64,000 bases of DNA from assembly GCA_964036665.1 (NCBI GenBank), contig OZ038533.1, forward strand, positions 9,198,413 to 9,262,412, given 5' to 3'. Source of the stretch: Gordius sp. MW1. Its lineage: Eukaryota > Nematomorpha > Gordioida > Gordea > Gordiidae. The notes under the pieces are model-generated. The model ran no database searches. It was not told the DNA's origin and was given only the letters and a program-made list of their open reading frames with translations. Each line of letters starts with the position of its first letter. The stretch's first letter is position 1. A program made the translations under genes and the position numbers. Below, one piece after another: positions 37,501 through 51,692 of this stretch.

Positions 37501-40500
37501 AGTTGTCGTTTTCAGACGTGGTTTCGATGATAAAAAGTAAAAATTAATCAGAATCAGAAAACTATTACTTTGAAATCATGATCGCATAGTGCATTTTTGA
37601 AAAATTAAGCACTCACGTAGCGATACAACAAACTAATCGCAACAATAAAATGTTGTCTTTTGTCAAAATGATAGTTCTCGCAGCTTAAAACCTCTTTTCG
37701 GAAGTCAATCGAGGATAATAGGATTCTCAAATTGGCTTACTTTTATATATTTTTTCATGCTCTTTCACATAGAATCGAAAAAAATAAATATTTTTACCTC
37801 AAAATTTTCACATATTTTTCTTTCAACCGTATGCATCCGATGAATGTTGTCGTTTTCAGACGTGGTTTCGATGATAAAAAGTAAAAATTTATCAGAATCA
37901 GAAAACTATTACTTTGAAATCATGATCGCATAGTGCATTTGAAAAATTAAGCACGTTGCGATACAACAAACTAATCGCAACAATAAAACGTTGTCTTTTG
38001 TCAAAATGATAGTTCTCGCAGCTTAAAACCTCTTTTCGGAAGTCAATCGAAGATAATAGGATTCTCAAATTGGCTTACTTTTATATATTTTTTCATGCTC
38101 TTTCACATAGAATTTAAAAAAATAAATATTTTTACCTAAAAATTTTTCACATATTTTTCTTTGAACCGTATTCATCCGAAGAAAGTTGTCGTTTTCAGAC
38201 GTGGTTTCGATGATAAAAAGTAAATATTTATCAGAATCAGAAAACTATTACTTTGAAATCATGATCGCATAGTGCATTTTTGAAAAATTAAGCACTCACG
38301 TTGCGATACAACAAACTAATCGCAACAATAAAACGTTGTCTTTGTCAAAATGATAGTTCTCGCAGTTTAAAACCTCTTTTTGGAAGTCAATCAATTATAA
38401 TAGGATTCTCAAATTGGCTTACTTTTATATATTTTTTCATGCTCTTTCACATAGAATCGAAAAAAATAAATATTTTTACCTCAAAATTTTTCACATATTT
38501 TTCTTTCAACCGTATGCATCCGATGAAAGTTGTCGTTTTCAGACGTGGTTTCGATGATAAAAAGTAAAAATTAATCAGAATCAGAAAACTATTACTTTGA
38601 AATCATGATCGCATAGTGCATTTTTGAAAAATTAAGCACTCACGTTGCGATACAACAAACTAATCGCAACAATAAAATGTTGTCTTTTGTCAAAATGATA
38701 GTTCTCGCAGCTTAAAACCTCTTTTCGGAAGTCAATCGATTATAATAGGATTCTCAAATTGGCTTACTTTTATATATTTTTTAATGCTCTTTCACATAGA
38801 ATCAAAAAAAATAAATATTTTTACCTCAAAATTTTTCACATATTTTTCTTTCAACCGTATGCATCCGATGAAAGTTGTCGTTTTCAGACGTGGTTTCGAT
38901 GATAAAAAGTAAAAATTTATCAGAATCAGAAAACTATTACTTTGAAATCATGATCGCATAGTGAATTTTTTAAAAATTAAGCACTCACGTTGCGATACAA
39001 CAAACTAATCGCAACAATAAAACGTTGTCTTTTGTCAAAATGATAGTTCTCACAGCTTAAAACCTCTTTTCGGAAGTCAATCGAGGATAATAGGATTCTC
39101 AATTTGGCTTACTTTTATATATTTTTTAATGCTCTTTCACATAGAATCGAAAAAAATAAATATTTTTACCTCAAAATTTTTCACATTTTTGCATCCGATG
39201 AAAGTTGTCGTTTTCAGACGTGGTTTCGATGATAAAAAGTAAAAATTTATCAGAATCAGAAAACTATTACTTTGAAATCATGATCGCATAGTGCATTTTT
39301 GAAAAATTAAGCACTCACGTTGCGATACAACAAACTAATCGCAACAATAAAACGTTGTCTTTTGTCAAAATGATAGTTCTCGTAGCTTAAAACCTCTTTT
39401 AGGAAGTCAATCAAGGATAATAGGATTCTCAAATTGCTTACTTTTATATATTTTTTCATGCTCTTTCACATAGAATCGAAAAAAATAAATATTTTTACCT
39501 CAAAATTTTCACAAATTTTTCTTTCAACCGTATGCATCCGATGAAAGTTGTCGTTTTCAGACGTGGTTTCGATGATAAAAAGTAAAAATTTATCAGAATC
39601 AGAAAACTATTACTTTGAAATCATGATCGCATAGTGCATTTTTGAAAAATAAGCACTCACGTTGCGATACAACAAACTAATCGCAACAATAAAACGTTGC
39701 CTTTTGTAAAAATGATAATTCTCGCAGCTTAAAACCTCTTTTCGGATGTCAATCGAGGATAATAGGATTCTCAAATTGGCTTACTTTTATATATTTTTTC
39801 ATGCTCTTTCACATAGAATCGAAAAAAATAAATAATTTTACCTCAAAATTTTTCACATATTTTTCTTTCAACCGTATGCATCCGATGAAAGTTGTCGTTT
39901 TCAGACGTGGTTTCGATGATAAAAAGTAAAAATTTATCAGAATCAGAAAACTATCACTTTGAATTCCTGATCGCATAGTGCATTTTTAAAAAATTAAGCA
40001 CTCACGTTGCGATACAACAAACTAATCGCAACAATAAAACGTTGTCTCTTGTCAAAATGATAGTTCTCGCAGCTTAAAACCTCTTTTCGGAAGTCAATCG
40101 AGGATAATAGGATTCTCAAATTGGCTTACTTTTATATATTTTTTCATGCTCTTTCACATACAATTGAAAAAAATAAATATTTTTACCTCAAAATTTTTCA
40201 CATATTTTTCTTTCAACCGTATGCATCCGATGAAAATTGTCGTTTTCAGACGTGGTTTCGATGATAAATAGTAAAAATTTATCAGAATCAGAAAACTATT
40301 ACTTTGAAATCATGATCGCATAGTGCATTTTTAAAAAATTAAGCACTCACGTTGCGATACAACAAACTAATCGCAACAATAAAACGTTGTCTTTTGTCAA
40401 AATGAAAGTTCTCGCAGCTTAAAACCTCTTTTCGGAAGTCAATCGAGGATAATAGGATTCTCAAATTGGCTTACTTTTATATATTTTTTCATGCTCTTTC

Positions 40501-40750
40501 ACATAGAATCGAAAAAAATAAATATTTTTACCTCAAAATTTTTTACATATTTTTCTTTCAACCGTATGCATCCGATGAAAGTTGTCGTTTTCAGACGTGG
40601 TTTCGATGATAAAAAGTAAAAATTTATCAGAATCAGAAAACTATTACTTTGAAATCATGATCGCATAGTGCATTTTTGAAAAATTAAGCACTCACGTTGC
40701 AATACAACAAACTAATCGCAACAATAAAACGTTGTCTTTTGTCAAAATGA
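34578..40750 (+). repeat. 18-monomer HOR unit, copy 2 (M102-M119)
   Basis: Monomer starts are 34578, 34916, 35261, 35606, 35951, 36296, 36641, 36982, 37327, 37672, 38010, 38354, 38699, 39044, 39374, 39716, 40061 and 40406. Each is 6166 bp after its partner. M119 is full length (345 bp), whereas its partner M101 is 338 bp because it is chimeric. M119 has a private GTTGCAATAC that breaks the conserved inverted repeat. After M119 the array does not start a third 18-mer: M120 lacks CTGTTTTCGG. Confidence 0.95.
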
Positions 40751-42129
40751 TAGTTCTCGCAGCTTAAAACCTCTTTTCGGAAGTCAATCGAGGATAATAG
40801 GATTCTCAAATTGGCTTACTTTTATATATTTTTTCATGCTCTTTCACATAGAATTGAAAAAAATAAATATTTTTACCTCAAAATTTTTCACATATTTTTC
40901 TTTGAACAGTATGCATCCGATGAAAGTTGTCGTTTTCAGACGTGGTTTCGATGATAAAAAGTAAAAATTTATCAGAATCAGAAAACTATTACTTTGAAAT
41001 CATGATCGCATAGTGCATTTTTGAAAAATTAAGCACTCACGTTGCGATACAACAAACTAATCGCAACAATAAAACGTTGTCTTTTGTCAAAATGATAGTT
41101 CTCGCAGCTTAAAACCTCTTTTCGGGAGTCAATCGAGGATAATAGGATTCTCAAATTGGCTTACTTTTATATATTTTTTCATGCTCTTTCACATAGAATT
41201 GAAAAAAATAAATTTTTTTACCTCAAAATTTTTCACATATTTTTCTTTGAACAGTATGCATCCGATGAAAGTTGTCGTTTTCAGACGTGGTTTCGATGAT
41301 AAAAAGTAAAAATTTATCAGAATCAGAAAACTATTACTTTGAAATCATGATCGCATAGTGCATTTTTGAAAAATTAAGCACTCACGTTGCGATACAACAA
41401 ACTAATCGCAACAATAAAACGTTGTCTTTTGTCAAAATGATAGTTCTCGCAGCTTAAAACCTCTTTTCGTAAGTCAATCGAATATAATAGGATTCTCAAA
41501 TTGGCTTACTTTTATGTATTTTTTCATGCTCTTTCACATAGAATTGAAAAAAATAAATATTTTTACCTCAAAATTTTTCACATATTTTTCTTTCAACCGT
41601 ATGCATCCGATGAAAGTTGTCGTTTTCAGACGTGGTTTCGATGATAAAAAGTAAAAATTTATCAGAATCAGAAAACTATTACTTTGAAATCATGATCGCA
41701 TAGTGCATTTTTTAAAAATTAAGCAATCACGTTGCGATACAACAAACTAATCGCAACAATAAAACGTTGCCTTTTGTAAAAATGATAATTCTCGCAGCTT
41801 AAAACCTCTTTTCGGATGTCAATCGAGGATAATAGGATTCTCAAATTGGTTACTTTTATATATTTTTTCATGCTCTTTCACATAGAATCGAAAAAAATAA
41901 ATAATTTTACCTCAAAATTTTTCACATATTTTTCTTTCAACCGTATGCATCCGATGAAAGTTGTCGTTTTCAGACGTGGTTTCGATGATAAAAAGTAAAA
42001 ATTTATCAGAATCAGAAAACTATTACTTTGAAATCATGATCGCATAGTGCATTTTTTAAAAATTAAGCAATCACGTTGCGATACAACAAACTAATCGCAA
42101 CAATAAAACGTTGCCTTTTGTCAAAATGA
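40751..42129 (+). repeat. Monomers M120-M123
   Basis: Monomer starts are 40751, 41096, 41441 and 41786. M120 and M121 are near-identical neighbours that share TTTGAACAGTATGC; M121 adds CGGGAGTC and an AAATTTTTTTACC run. M122 has TCGAATATAATAGG and TTTATGTATT. M123 starts with TAATTCTCGC after TGTAAAAATGA, has CGGATGTCAATCG and AATAATTTTACC, and belongs with M99, M117, M125, M129 and M135. M123 also lost one base at AAATTGGTTAC. Confidence 0.88.
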
Positions 42130-43849
42130 TAGTTCTCGTAGCTTAAAACCTCTTTTCGGAAGTCAATCGAGGATAATAGGATTCTCAAATTGCTTACTTT
42201 TATATATTTTTTCATGCTCTTTCACATAGAATCGAAAAAAATAAATATTTTTACCTCAAAATTTTCACATATTTTTCTTTCAACCGTATGCATCCGATGA
42301 AAGTTGTCGTTTTCAGACGTGGTTTCGATGATAAAAAGTAAAAATTTATCAGAATCAGAAAACTATTACTTTGAAATCATGATCGCATAGTGCATTTTTG
42401 AAAAATTAAGCACTCACGTTGCGATACAACAAACTAATCGCAACAATAAAACGTTGCCTTTTGTAAAAATGATAATTCTCGCAGCTTAAAACCTCTTTTC
42501 GGATGTCAATCGAGGATAATAGGATTCTCAAATTGGCTTACTTTTATATATTTTTTCATGCTCTTTCACATAGAATCGAAAAAAATAAATAATTTTACCT
42601 CAAAATTTTTCACATATTTTTCTTTCAACCGTATGCATCCGATGAAAGTTGTTGTTTTCAGACGTGGTTTCGATGATAAAAAGTAAAAATTTATCAGAAT
42701 CAGAAAACTATTACTTTGAAATCCTGATCGCATAGTGCATTTTTAAAAAATTAAGCACTCACGTTGCGATACAACAAACTAATCGCAACAATAAAACGTT
42801 GTCTTTTGTCAAAATGATAGTTCTCGCAGCTTAAAACCTCTTTTCGGAAGTCAATCGAGGATAATAGGATTCTCAAATTGGCTTACTTTTATATATTTTT
42901 TCATGCTCTTTCACATACAATTGAAAAAAATAAATATTTTTACCTCAAAATTTTTGACATATTTTTCTTTCAACCGTATGCATCCGATGAAAATTGTCGT
43001 TTTCAGACTTGGTTTCGATGATAAATAGTAAAAATTTATCAGAATCAGAAAACTATTACTTTAAAATCATGATCGCATAGTGCATTTTTAAAAAATTAAG
43101 CACTCACGTTGCGATACAACAAACTAATCGCAACAATAAAACGTTGTCTTTTGTCAAAATGAAAGTTCTCGCAGCTTAAAACCTCTTTTCGGAAGTCAAT
43201 CGAGGATAATAGGATTCTCAAATTGGCTTCCTTTTATATATTTTTTCATGCTCTTTCACATAGAATCGAAAAAAATAAATATTTTTACCTCAAAATTTTT
43301 CACATGTTTTTCTTTCAACCGTATGCATCCGATGAAAGTTGTCGTTTTCAGACGTGGTTTCGATGATAAAAACAAAAATTTATCAGAATCAGAAAACTAT
43401 TACTTTGAAATCATGATCGCATAGTGCATTTTTGAAAAATTAAGCACTCACGTTGCGATACAACAAACTAATCGCAACAATAAAACGTTGTCTTTTGTCA
43501 AAATGATAGTTCTCGTAGCTTAAAACCTCTTTTCGGAAGTCAATCGAAGATAATAGGATTCTCAAATTGCTTACTTTTATATATTTTTTCATGCTCTTTC
43601 ACATAGAATTGAAAAAAATAAATATTTTTACCTCAAAATTTTCACATATTTTTCTTTCAACCGTATGCATCCGATGAAAGTTGTCGTTTTCAGACGTGGT
43701 TTCGATGATAAAAAGTAAAAATTTATCAGAATCAGAAAACTATTACTTTGAAATCATGATCGCATAGTGCATTTTTGAAAAATTAAGCACTCACGTTGCG
43801 ATACAACAAACTAATCGCAACAATAAAACGTTGCCTTTTGTAAAAATGA
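42130..43849 (+). repeat. Monomers M124-M128, 4-monomer HOR related to M98-M101
   Basis: Monomer starts are 42130, 42473, 42818, 43163 and 43507. The order repeats that of M98-M101: a CTCGTAGC monomer with CAAATTGCTTAC and CAAAATTTTCAC, a TAATTCTCGC monomer with AATAATTTTACC, a monomer with CATACAATTG, ATGAAAATTG and GATAAATAG, and one beginning AAGTTCTCGC. M128 starts the cycle again. M126 has a private CAGACTTGG, and M127 reads GATAAAAACAAAAATTT, losing GTA. This older 4-mer is probably the source of the right end of the 18-mer. Confidence 0.88.
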
Positions 43850-46800
43850 TAATTCTCGCAGCTTAAAACCTCTTTTCGGATGTCAATCGAGATTAATAGG
43901 ATTCTCAAATTGGCTTACTTTTATATATTTTTTCATGCTCTTTCACATAGAATCGAAAAAAAAAAATAATTTTACCTCAAAATTTTTCACATATTTTTCT
44001 TTCAACCGTATGCATCCGATGAAAGTTGTCGTTTTCAGACGTGGTTTCGATGATAAAAAGTAAAAATTTATCAGAATCAGAAAACTCTTACTTTGAAATC
44101 ATGATCGCATAGTGCATTTTTGAAAAATTAAGCACTCACGTTGCGATACAACAAACTAATCGCAACAATAAAACGTTGTCTTTTGTCAAAATGATAGTTC
44201 TCGCAGCTTAAAACCTCTTTTCGGAAGTCAATCGAGGATAATAGGATTCTCAAATTGGCTTACTTTTATATATTTTTTCATGCTCTTTCACATAGAATCG
44301 AAAAAAATAAATATTTTTACCTCAAAATTTTCACATATTTTTCTTTCAACCGTATGCATCCGATGAAAGTTGTCGTTTTCAGACGTGGTTTCGATGATAA
44401 AAAGTAAAAATTCATCAGATTCAGAAAATTTTTACTTTGAAATCATGATCGCATAGTGCATTTTTGAAAAATTAAGCACTCACGTCGCGATACAACAAAC
44501 TAATCGCAACAATAAAACGTTGTCTTTTGTCAAAATGATAATTCTCGCAGCTTAAAACCTCTTTTCGGAAGTCAATCGAGGATAATAGGATTCTCAAATT
44601 GGCTTACTTTTATATATTTTTTCATGCTCTTTCACATAGAATTGAAAAAAATAAATAATTTTACCTCAAAATTTTTCACATATTTTTCTTTCAACCGTAT
44701 GCATCCGATGAAAGTTGTCGTTTTCAGACGTGGTTTCGATGATAAAAAGTAAAAATTTATCAGAATCAGAAAACTATTACTTTGAAATCATGATCGCATA
44801 GTGCATTTTTGAAAAATTAAGCACTCACGTTGCGATACAACAAACTAATCGCAACAATAAAACGTTGTCTTTTGTCAAAATGATAGTTCTCGCAGCTTAA
44901 AACCTCTTTTCGGAAGTCAATCGAGGATAATAGGATTCTCAAATTGGCTTACTTTTATACATTTTTTCATGCTCTTTCACATAGAATCGAAAACAAATAA
45001 ATATTTTTACCTCAAAATTTTTCACATATTTTTCTTTGAACCGTATTCATCCGATGAAAGTTGTCGTTTTCAGACGTGGTTTCTATGATCCCAAGTAAAA
45101 ATTTATCAGAATCTGAAAACTATTACTTTGAAATCATGATCGCATAGAGCCATTTTCAAAAATTAAGCACTCACGTTGCGATACAACAAACTAATCGCAA
45201 CAATAAAACGTTGTCTTTCGTCAAAATGATAGTTCTCGCAGCTTAAAACCTCTTTTCGGAAGTCAATCGAGGATAATAGGATTCTCAAATTGGCTTACTT
45301 TTATATATTTTTTCATGCTCTTTCACATAGAATCGAAAAAAATAAATATTTTTACCTCAAAATTTTCACATATTTTTCTTTCAACCGTATGCATCCGATG
45401 AAAGTTGTCGTTTTCAGACGTGGTTTCGATGATAAAAAGTAAAAATTCATCAGAATCTGAAAACTCTTACTTTGAAATCATGATCGCATAGTGCATTTTT
45501 GAAAAATTAAGCACTCACGTTGCGATACAACAAACTAATCGCAACAATAAAACGTTGTCTTTTGTCAAAATGATAGTTCTCGCAGCTTAAAACCTCTTTT
45601 CGGAAGTCAATCGAGGATAATAGGATTCTCAAATTGGCTTACTTTTATATATTTTTTCATGCTCTTTCACATAGAATTGAAAAAAATAAATATTTTTACC
45701 TCAAAATTTTCACATATTTTTCTTTCAACCGTATGCATCCGATGAAAGTTGTCGTTTTCAGACGTGGTTTCGATGATAAAAAGTAAAAATTTATCAGAAT
45801 CAGAAAACTATTACTTTGAAATCATGATCGCATAGTGCATTTTTGAAAAATTAAGCACTCACGTTGCGATACAACAAACTAATCGCAACAATAAAACGTT
45901 GCCTTTTGTAAAAATGATAATTCTCGCAGCTTAAAACCTCTTTTCGGATGTCAATCGAGGATAATAGGATTCTCAAATTGGCTTACTTTTATATATTTTT
46001 TCATGCTCTTTCACATAGAATCGAAAAAAAAAATAATTTTACCTCAAAATTTTTCACATATTTTTCTTTCAACCGTATGCATCCGATGAAAGTTGTCGTT
46101 TTCAGACGTGGTTTCGATGATAAAAAGTAAAAATTTATCAGAATCAGAAAACTCTTACTTTGAAATCATGATCGCATAGTGCATTTTTGAAAAATTAAGC
46201 ACTCACGTTGCGATACAACAAACTAATCGCAACAATAAAACGTTGTCTTTTGTCAAAATGATAGTTCTCGCAGCTTAAAACCTCTTTTCGGAAGTCAATC
46301 GAGGATAATAGGATTCTCAAATTGGCTTACTTTTATATATTTTTTCATGCTCTTTCACATAGAATCGAAAAAAATAAATAGTTTTACCTCAAAATTTTCA
46401 CATATTTTTCTTTCAACCGTATGCATCCGATGAAAGTTGTCGTTTTCAGACGTGGTTTCGATGATAAAAAGTAAAAATTCATCAGAATCAGAAAATTATT
46501 ACTTTGAAATCATGATCGCATAGTGCATTTTTGAAAAATTAAGCACTCACGTTGCGATACAACAAACTAATCGCAACAATAAAACGTTGTCTTTTGTCAA
46601 AATGATAATTCTCGCAGCTTAAAACCTCTTTTCGGAAGTCAATCGAGGATAATAGGATTCTCAAATTGGCTTACTTTTATATATTTTTTCATGCTCTTTC
46701 ACATAGAATTGAAAAAAATAAATAATTTTACCTCAAAATTTTTCACCTATTTTTCTTTCAACCGTATGCATCCGATGAAAGTTGTCGTTTTCAGACGTGG

Positions 46801-47639
46801 TTTCGATGATAAAAAGTAAAAATTTATCAGAATCAGAAAACTATTACTTTGAAATCATGATCGCATAGTGCATTTTTGAAAAATTAAGCACTCACGTTGC
46901 GATACAACAAACTAATCGCAACAATAAAACGTTGTCTTTTGTCAAAATGATAGTTCTCGCAGCTTAAAACCTCTTTTCGGAAGTCAATCGAGGATAATAG
47001 GATTCTCAAATTGGCTTACTTTTATACATTTTTTCATGCTCTTTCACATAGAATCGAAAACAAATAAATATTTTTACCTCAAAATTTTTCACATATTTTT
47101 CTTTGAACCGTATTCATCCGATGAAAGTTGTCGTTTTCAGACGTGGTTTCTATGATCCCAAGTAAAAATTTATCAGAATCTGAAAACTATTACTTTGAAA
47201 TCATGATCGCATAGAGCCATTTTCAAAAATTAAGCACTCACGTTGCGATACAACAAACTAATCGCAACAATAAAACGTTGTCTATGTCAAAATGATAGTT
47301 CTCGCAGCTTAAAACCTCTTTTCGGAAGTCAATCGAGGATAATAGGATTCTCAAATTGGCTTACTTTTATATATTTTTTCATGCTCTTTCACATAGAATC
47401 GAAAAAAATAAATATTTTTACCTCAAAATTTTCACATATTTTTCTTTCAACCGTATGCATCCGATGAAAGTTGTCGTTTTCAGACGTGGTTTCGATGATA
47501 AAAAGTAAAAATTCATCAGAATCAGAAAATTATTACTTTGAAATCATGATCGCATAGTGCATTTTTGAAAAATTAAGCACTCACGTTGCGATACAACAAA
47601 CTAATCGCAACAATAAAACGTTGTCTTTTGTCAAAATGA
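43850..47639 (+). repeat. 6-monomer HOR (~2067 bp), M129-M139
   Basis: Monomer starts are 43850, 44195, 44539, 44884, 45230, 45574, 45918, 46262, 46606, 46951 and 47296. M129-M133 correspond to M135-M139 at offsets of 2066-2068 bp. Shared marks are AATAATTTTACC with GAAAACTCTTAC, TAAAAATTCATCAG with GAAAATT, TAATTCTCGC with GAATTG, and the type II monomers M132 and M138 with TTTATACATT and GAAAACAAATAAA. The copies differ at several sites, such as CACGTCGCG in M130 and CACCTATTTTT in M137, so this HOR is older than those at 10-40 kb. Confidence 0.9.
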
Positions 47640-49626
47640 TAATTCTCGCAGCTTAAAACCTCTTTTCGGAAGTCAATCGAGGATAATAGGATTGTCAAAT
47701 TGGCTTACTTTTATATATTTTTTCATGCTCTTTCACATAGAATTGAAAAAAATAAATAATTTTACCTCAAAATTTTTCACATATTTTTCTTTCATGCATC
47801 CGATGAAAGTTGTCGTTTTCAGACGTGTTTTCGATGATAAAAAGTAAAAATTTATCAGAATCAGAAAACTATTACTTTGAAATCATGATCGCATAGTGCA
47901 TTTTTAAAAAATTAAGCACTCACGTTGCGATACAACAAACTAATCGCAACAATAAAACGTTGTCTTTTGTCAAAATGATAGTTCTCGCAGCTTAAAAGCT
48001 CTTTTCGGAAGTCAATCGAGGATAATAGGATTCTCAATTCATGCTCTTTCACATAGAATTGAAAAAAATAAATATTTTTACCTCAAAATTTTTCACATAT
48101 TTTTCTTTCAACCGTATGCATCCGATGAAAGTTGTCGTTTTCAGACGTGGTTTCGATAATAAAAAGTAAAAATTTATCAGAATCAGAAAACTATTACTTT
48201 GAAATCATGATCGCATAGTGCATTTTTAAAAAATTAAGCACTCACGTTGCGATACAACAAACTAATCGCAACAATAAAACGTTGTCTTTTGTCAAAATGA
48301 TAGTTCTCGCAGCTTAAAAGCTCTTTTCGGAAGTCAATCGAGGATAATAGGATTCTCAATTCATGCTCTTTCACATAGAATTGAAAAAAATAAATATTTT
48401 TACCTCAAAATTTTTCACATATTTTTCTTTGAACCGTATTCATCCGATGAAAGTTGTCGTTTTCAGACGTGGTTTCTATGATCCCAAGTAAAAATTTATC
48501 AGAATCTGAAAACTATTACTTTGAAATCATGATCGCATAGAGCCATTTTCAAAAATTAAGCACTCACGTTGCGATACAACAAACTAATCGCAACAATAAA
48601 ACGTTGTCTTTTGTCAAAATGATAGTTCTCGCAGCTTAAAACCTCTTTTCGGAAGTCAATCGAGGATAATAGGATTCTCAAATTGGCTTACTTTTATATA
48701 TTTTTTCATGCTCTTTCACATAGAATCGAAAAAAATAAATATATTTACCTCAAAATTTTCACATATTTTTCTTTCAACCGTATGCATCCGATGAAAGTTG
48801 TCGTTTTCAGGCGTGGTTTCGATGATAAAAAGTAAAAATTTATCAGAATCAGAAAACTATTACTTTGAAATCATGATCGCATAGAGCCATTTTCAAAAAT
48901 TAAGCACTCACGTTGCGATACAACAAACTAATCGCAACAATAAAACGTTGTCTTTTGTCAAAATGATAGTTCTCGCAGCTTAAAACCTCTTTTCGGAAGT
49001 CAATCGAGGATAATAGGATTCTCAAATTGGCTTACTTTTATATATTTTTTCATGCTCTTTCACATAGAATTGAAAAAAATAAATAATTTTACCTCAAAAT
49101 TTTTCACATATTTTTCTTTCATGCATCCGATGAAAGTTGTCGTTTTCAGACGTGTTTTCGATGATAAAAAGTAAAAATTTATCAGAATCAGAAAACTATT
49201 ACTTTGAAATCATGATCGCATAGTGCATTTTTAAAAAATTAAGCACTCACGTTTCGATACAACAAACTAATCGCAACAATAAAACGTTGTCTTTTGTCAA
49301 AATGATAGTTCTCGCAGCTTAAAAGCTCTTTTCGGAAGTCAATCGAGGATAATAGGATTCTCAATTCATGCTCTTTCACATAGAATTGAAAAAAATAAAT
49401 ATTTTTACCTCAAAATTTTTCACATATTTTTCTTTGAACCGTATTCATCCGATGAAGTTGTCGTTTTCAGACGTGGTTTCTATGATCCCCTGTAAAAATT
49501 TATCAGAATCTGAAAACTATTACTTTGAAATCATAATCGCATAGAGCCATTTTCAAAAATTAAGCACTCACGTTGCGATAAAACAAACTAATCGCAACAA
49601 TAAAACGTTGTCTTTTGTCAAAATGA
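47640..49626 (+). repeat. Monomers M140-M145 with an amplified 23-bp deletion
   Basis: Monomer starts are 47640, 47979, 48301, 48623, 48967 and 49306. M141, M142 and M145 (321-322 bp) read CTCAATTCATGCTC, having lost the 23-bp GGCTTAC/TATAT segment, and all three also carry AAAAGCTCTTTTCGG. M140 and M144 share a 6-bp loss (CTTTCATGCATCCG) and CGTGTTTTCG. M140, M142, M143 pair with M144, M145, M146, so a 3-4 monomer unit was duplicated and M141/M142 collapsed to one in the second copy. M145 has GATCCCCTG, and M144 has CACGTTTCGAT. Confidence 0.9.
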
Positions 49627-51692
49627 TAGTTCTCGCAGCTTAAAACCTCTTTTCGGAAGTCAATCGAGGATAATAGGATTCTCAAATTGGCTTACTTTTA
49701 TATATTTTTCATGCTCTTTCACATAGAATCGAAAAAAATAAATATTTTTACCTCAAAATTTTCACATATTTTTCTTTCAACCATATGCATCCGATGAAAG
49801 TTGTCGTTTTCAGACGTGGTTTCGATGATAAAAAGTAAAAATTTATCAGAATCAGAAAACTATTACTTTGAAATCATGATCGCATAGTGCATTTTTGAAA
49901 AATTAAGCATTCACGTTGCGATACAACAAACTAATCGCCAATAAAACGTTGTCTTTTGTCAAAATGATAGTTCTCGCAGCTTAAAACCTCTTTTCGGAAG
50001 TCAATCGAGGATAATAGGATTCTCAAATTGGCTTACTTTTATATATTTTTTCATGCTCTTTTACATAGAATTGAAAAAAATAAATATTTTTACCTCAAAA
50101 TTTTTCACATATTTTTCTTTGAACCGTATTCATCCGATGAAAGTTGTCGTTTTCAGACGTGGTTTCTATGATCCCAGGTAAAAATTTATCAGAATCTGAA
50201 AACTATTACTTTGAAATCATGATCGCATAGAGCCATTTTCAAAAATTAAGCACTCACGTTGCGATACAACAAACTAATCGCAACAATAAAACGTTGTCTT
50301 TTGTCAAAATGATAGTTCTCGCAGCTTAAAACCTCTTTTCGGAAGTCAATCGAGGATAATAGGATTCTCAAATTGGCTTACTTTTATATATTTTTTCATG
50401 CTCTTTCACATAGAATCGAAAATAATAAATATTTTTACCTCAAAATTTTTCACATATTTTTCTTTCAACCGTATGCATCCGATGAAAGTTGTCGTTTTCA
50501 GACGTGGTTTCGATGATAAAAAGTAAAAATTTATCAGAATCAGAAAACTATTACTTTGAAATCATGATCGCATAGTGCATTTTTGAAAAATTAAGCACTC
50601 ACGTTGCGACACAACAAACTAATCGCAACAATAAAACGTTGTCTTTTGTCAAAATGATAGTTCTCGCAGCTTAAAACCTCTTTTCGGAAGTCAATCGAGG
50701 ATAATAGGATTCTCAAATTGGCTTACTTTTATATATTTTTTCATGCTCTTTCACATAGAATTGAAAAAAATAAATATTTTTACCTCAAAATTTTTCACAT
50801 ATTTTTCTTTGAACCGTATTCATCCGACAAAAGTTTTCGTTTTCAGACGTGGTTTCGATGATAAAAAGTAAAAATTTATCAGAATCAGAATACTATTACT
50901 TTGAAATCATGATCGCATAGTGCATTTTTGAAAAATTAAGCACTCACGTTGCGATACAACAAACTAATCGCAACAATAAAATGTTGTCTTTTGTCAAAAT
51001 GATAGTTCTCGCAGCTTAAAACCTCTTTTCGTAAGTCAATCGAGGATAATAGGATTCTCAAATTGGCTTACTTTTTTATATTTTTTCATGCTCTTTCACA
51101 TAGAATCGAAAAAAATAAATATTTTTACCTCAAAATTTTTCACATTTTTTTCTTTCAACCGTATGCATCCGATGAACGTTGTCGTTTTCAGACGTGGTTT
51201 CGATGATAAAAAGTAAAAATTTATCAGAATCAGAAAACTATTACTTTGAAATCATTACCGCATAGTGCATTTTTGAAAAATTAAGCACTCACGTTGCGAT
51301 ACAACAAACTAATCGCAACAATAAAACGTTGTCTTTTGTCAAAATGATAGTTCTCACAGCTTAAAACCTCTTTTCGGAAGTCAATCGAGGATAATAGGAT
51401 TCTCAAATAGGCTTACTTTTATAACTTTTTTCATGCTCTTTCACATAGAATTGAAAAAAATAATTATTTTTACCTCAAAATTTTTCACATATTTTTCTTT
51501 GAACCGTATTCATCCGATGAAAGTTGTCGTTTTCAGACGTGGTTTCTATGATCCTAAGTAAAAATTTATCAGAATCTGAAAACTATTACTTTGAAATCAT
51601 GATCGCATGGAGCCATTTTCAAAAATTAAGCACTCACGTTGCGATACAACAAACTAATCGCAACAATAAAACGTTGTCTTTTGTCAAAATGA
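49627..51692 (+). repeat. Monomers M146-M151, mixed block without clear HOR
   Basis: Monomer starts are 49627, 49968, 50313, 50658, 51003 and 51348. M146 has a shortened T-run, CCATATGC and AATCGCCAATAAAACG, which cuts the conserved inverted repeat. M147 and M151 are type II; M151 reads GATCCTAAG and CATGGAGCC and has ATAACTTTTTTC. M148 has GCGACAC as in B monomers. M149 has GACAAAAGTTTTCG. M150 has CATTACCGC and a private GATGAACGTTG. I could not find an ordered repeat among these six. Confidence 0.85.

Noticed and set aside
10219-40750. Long HOR duplications treated purely as an assembly error
   Set aside because: The copies have a few private differences (7.2-kb pair) and chimeric junction monomers, which an assembler would not create. 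A false duplication of the 6166-bp 18-mer, where I saw no differences, remains possible and is noted as a check.
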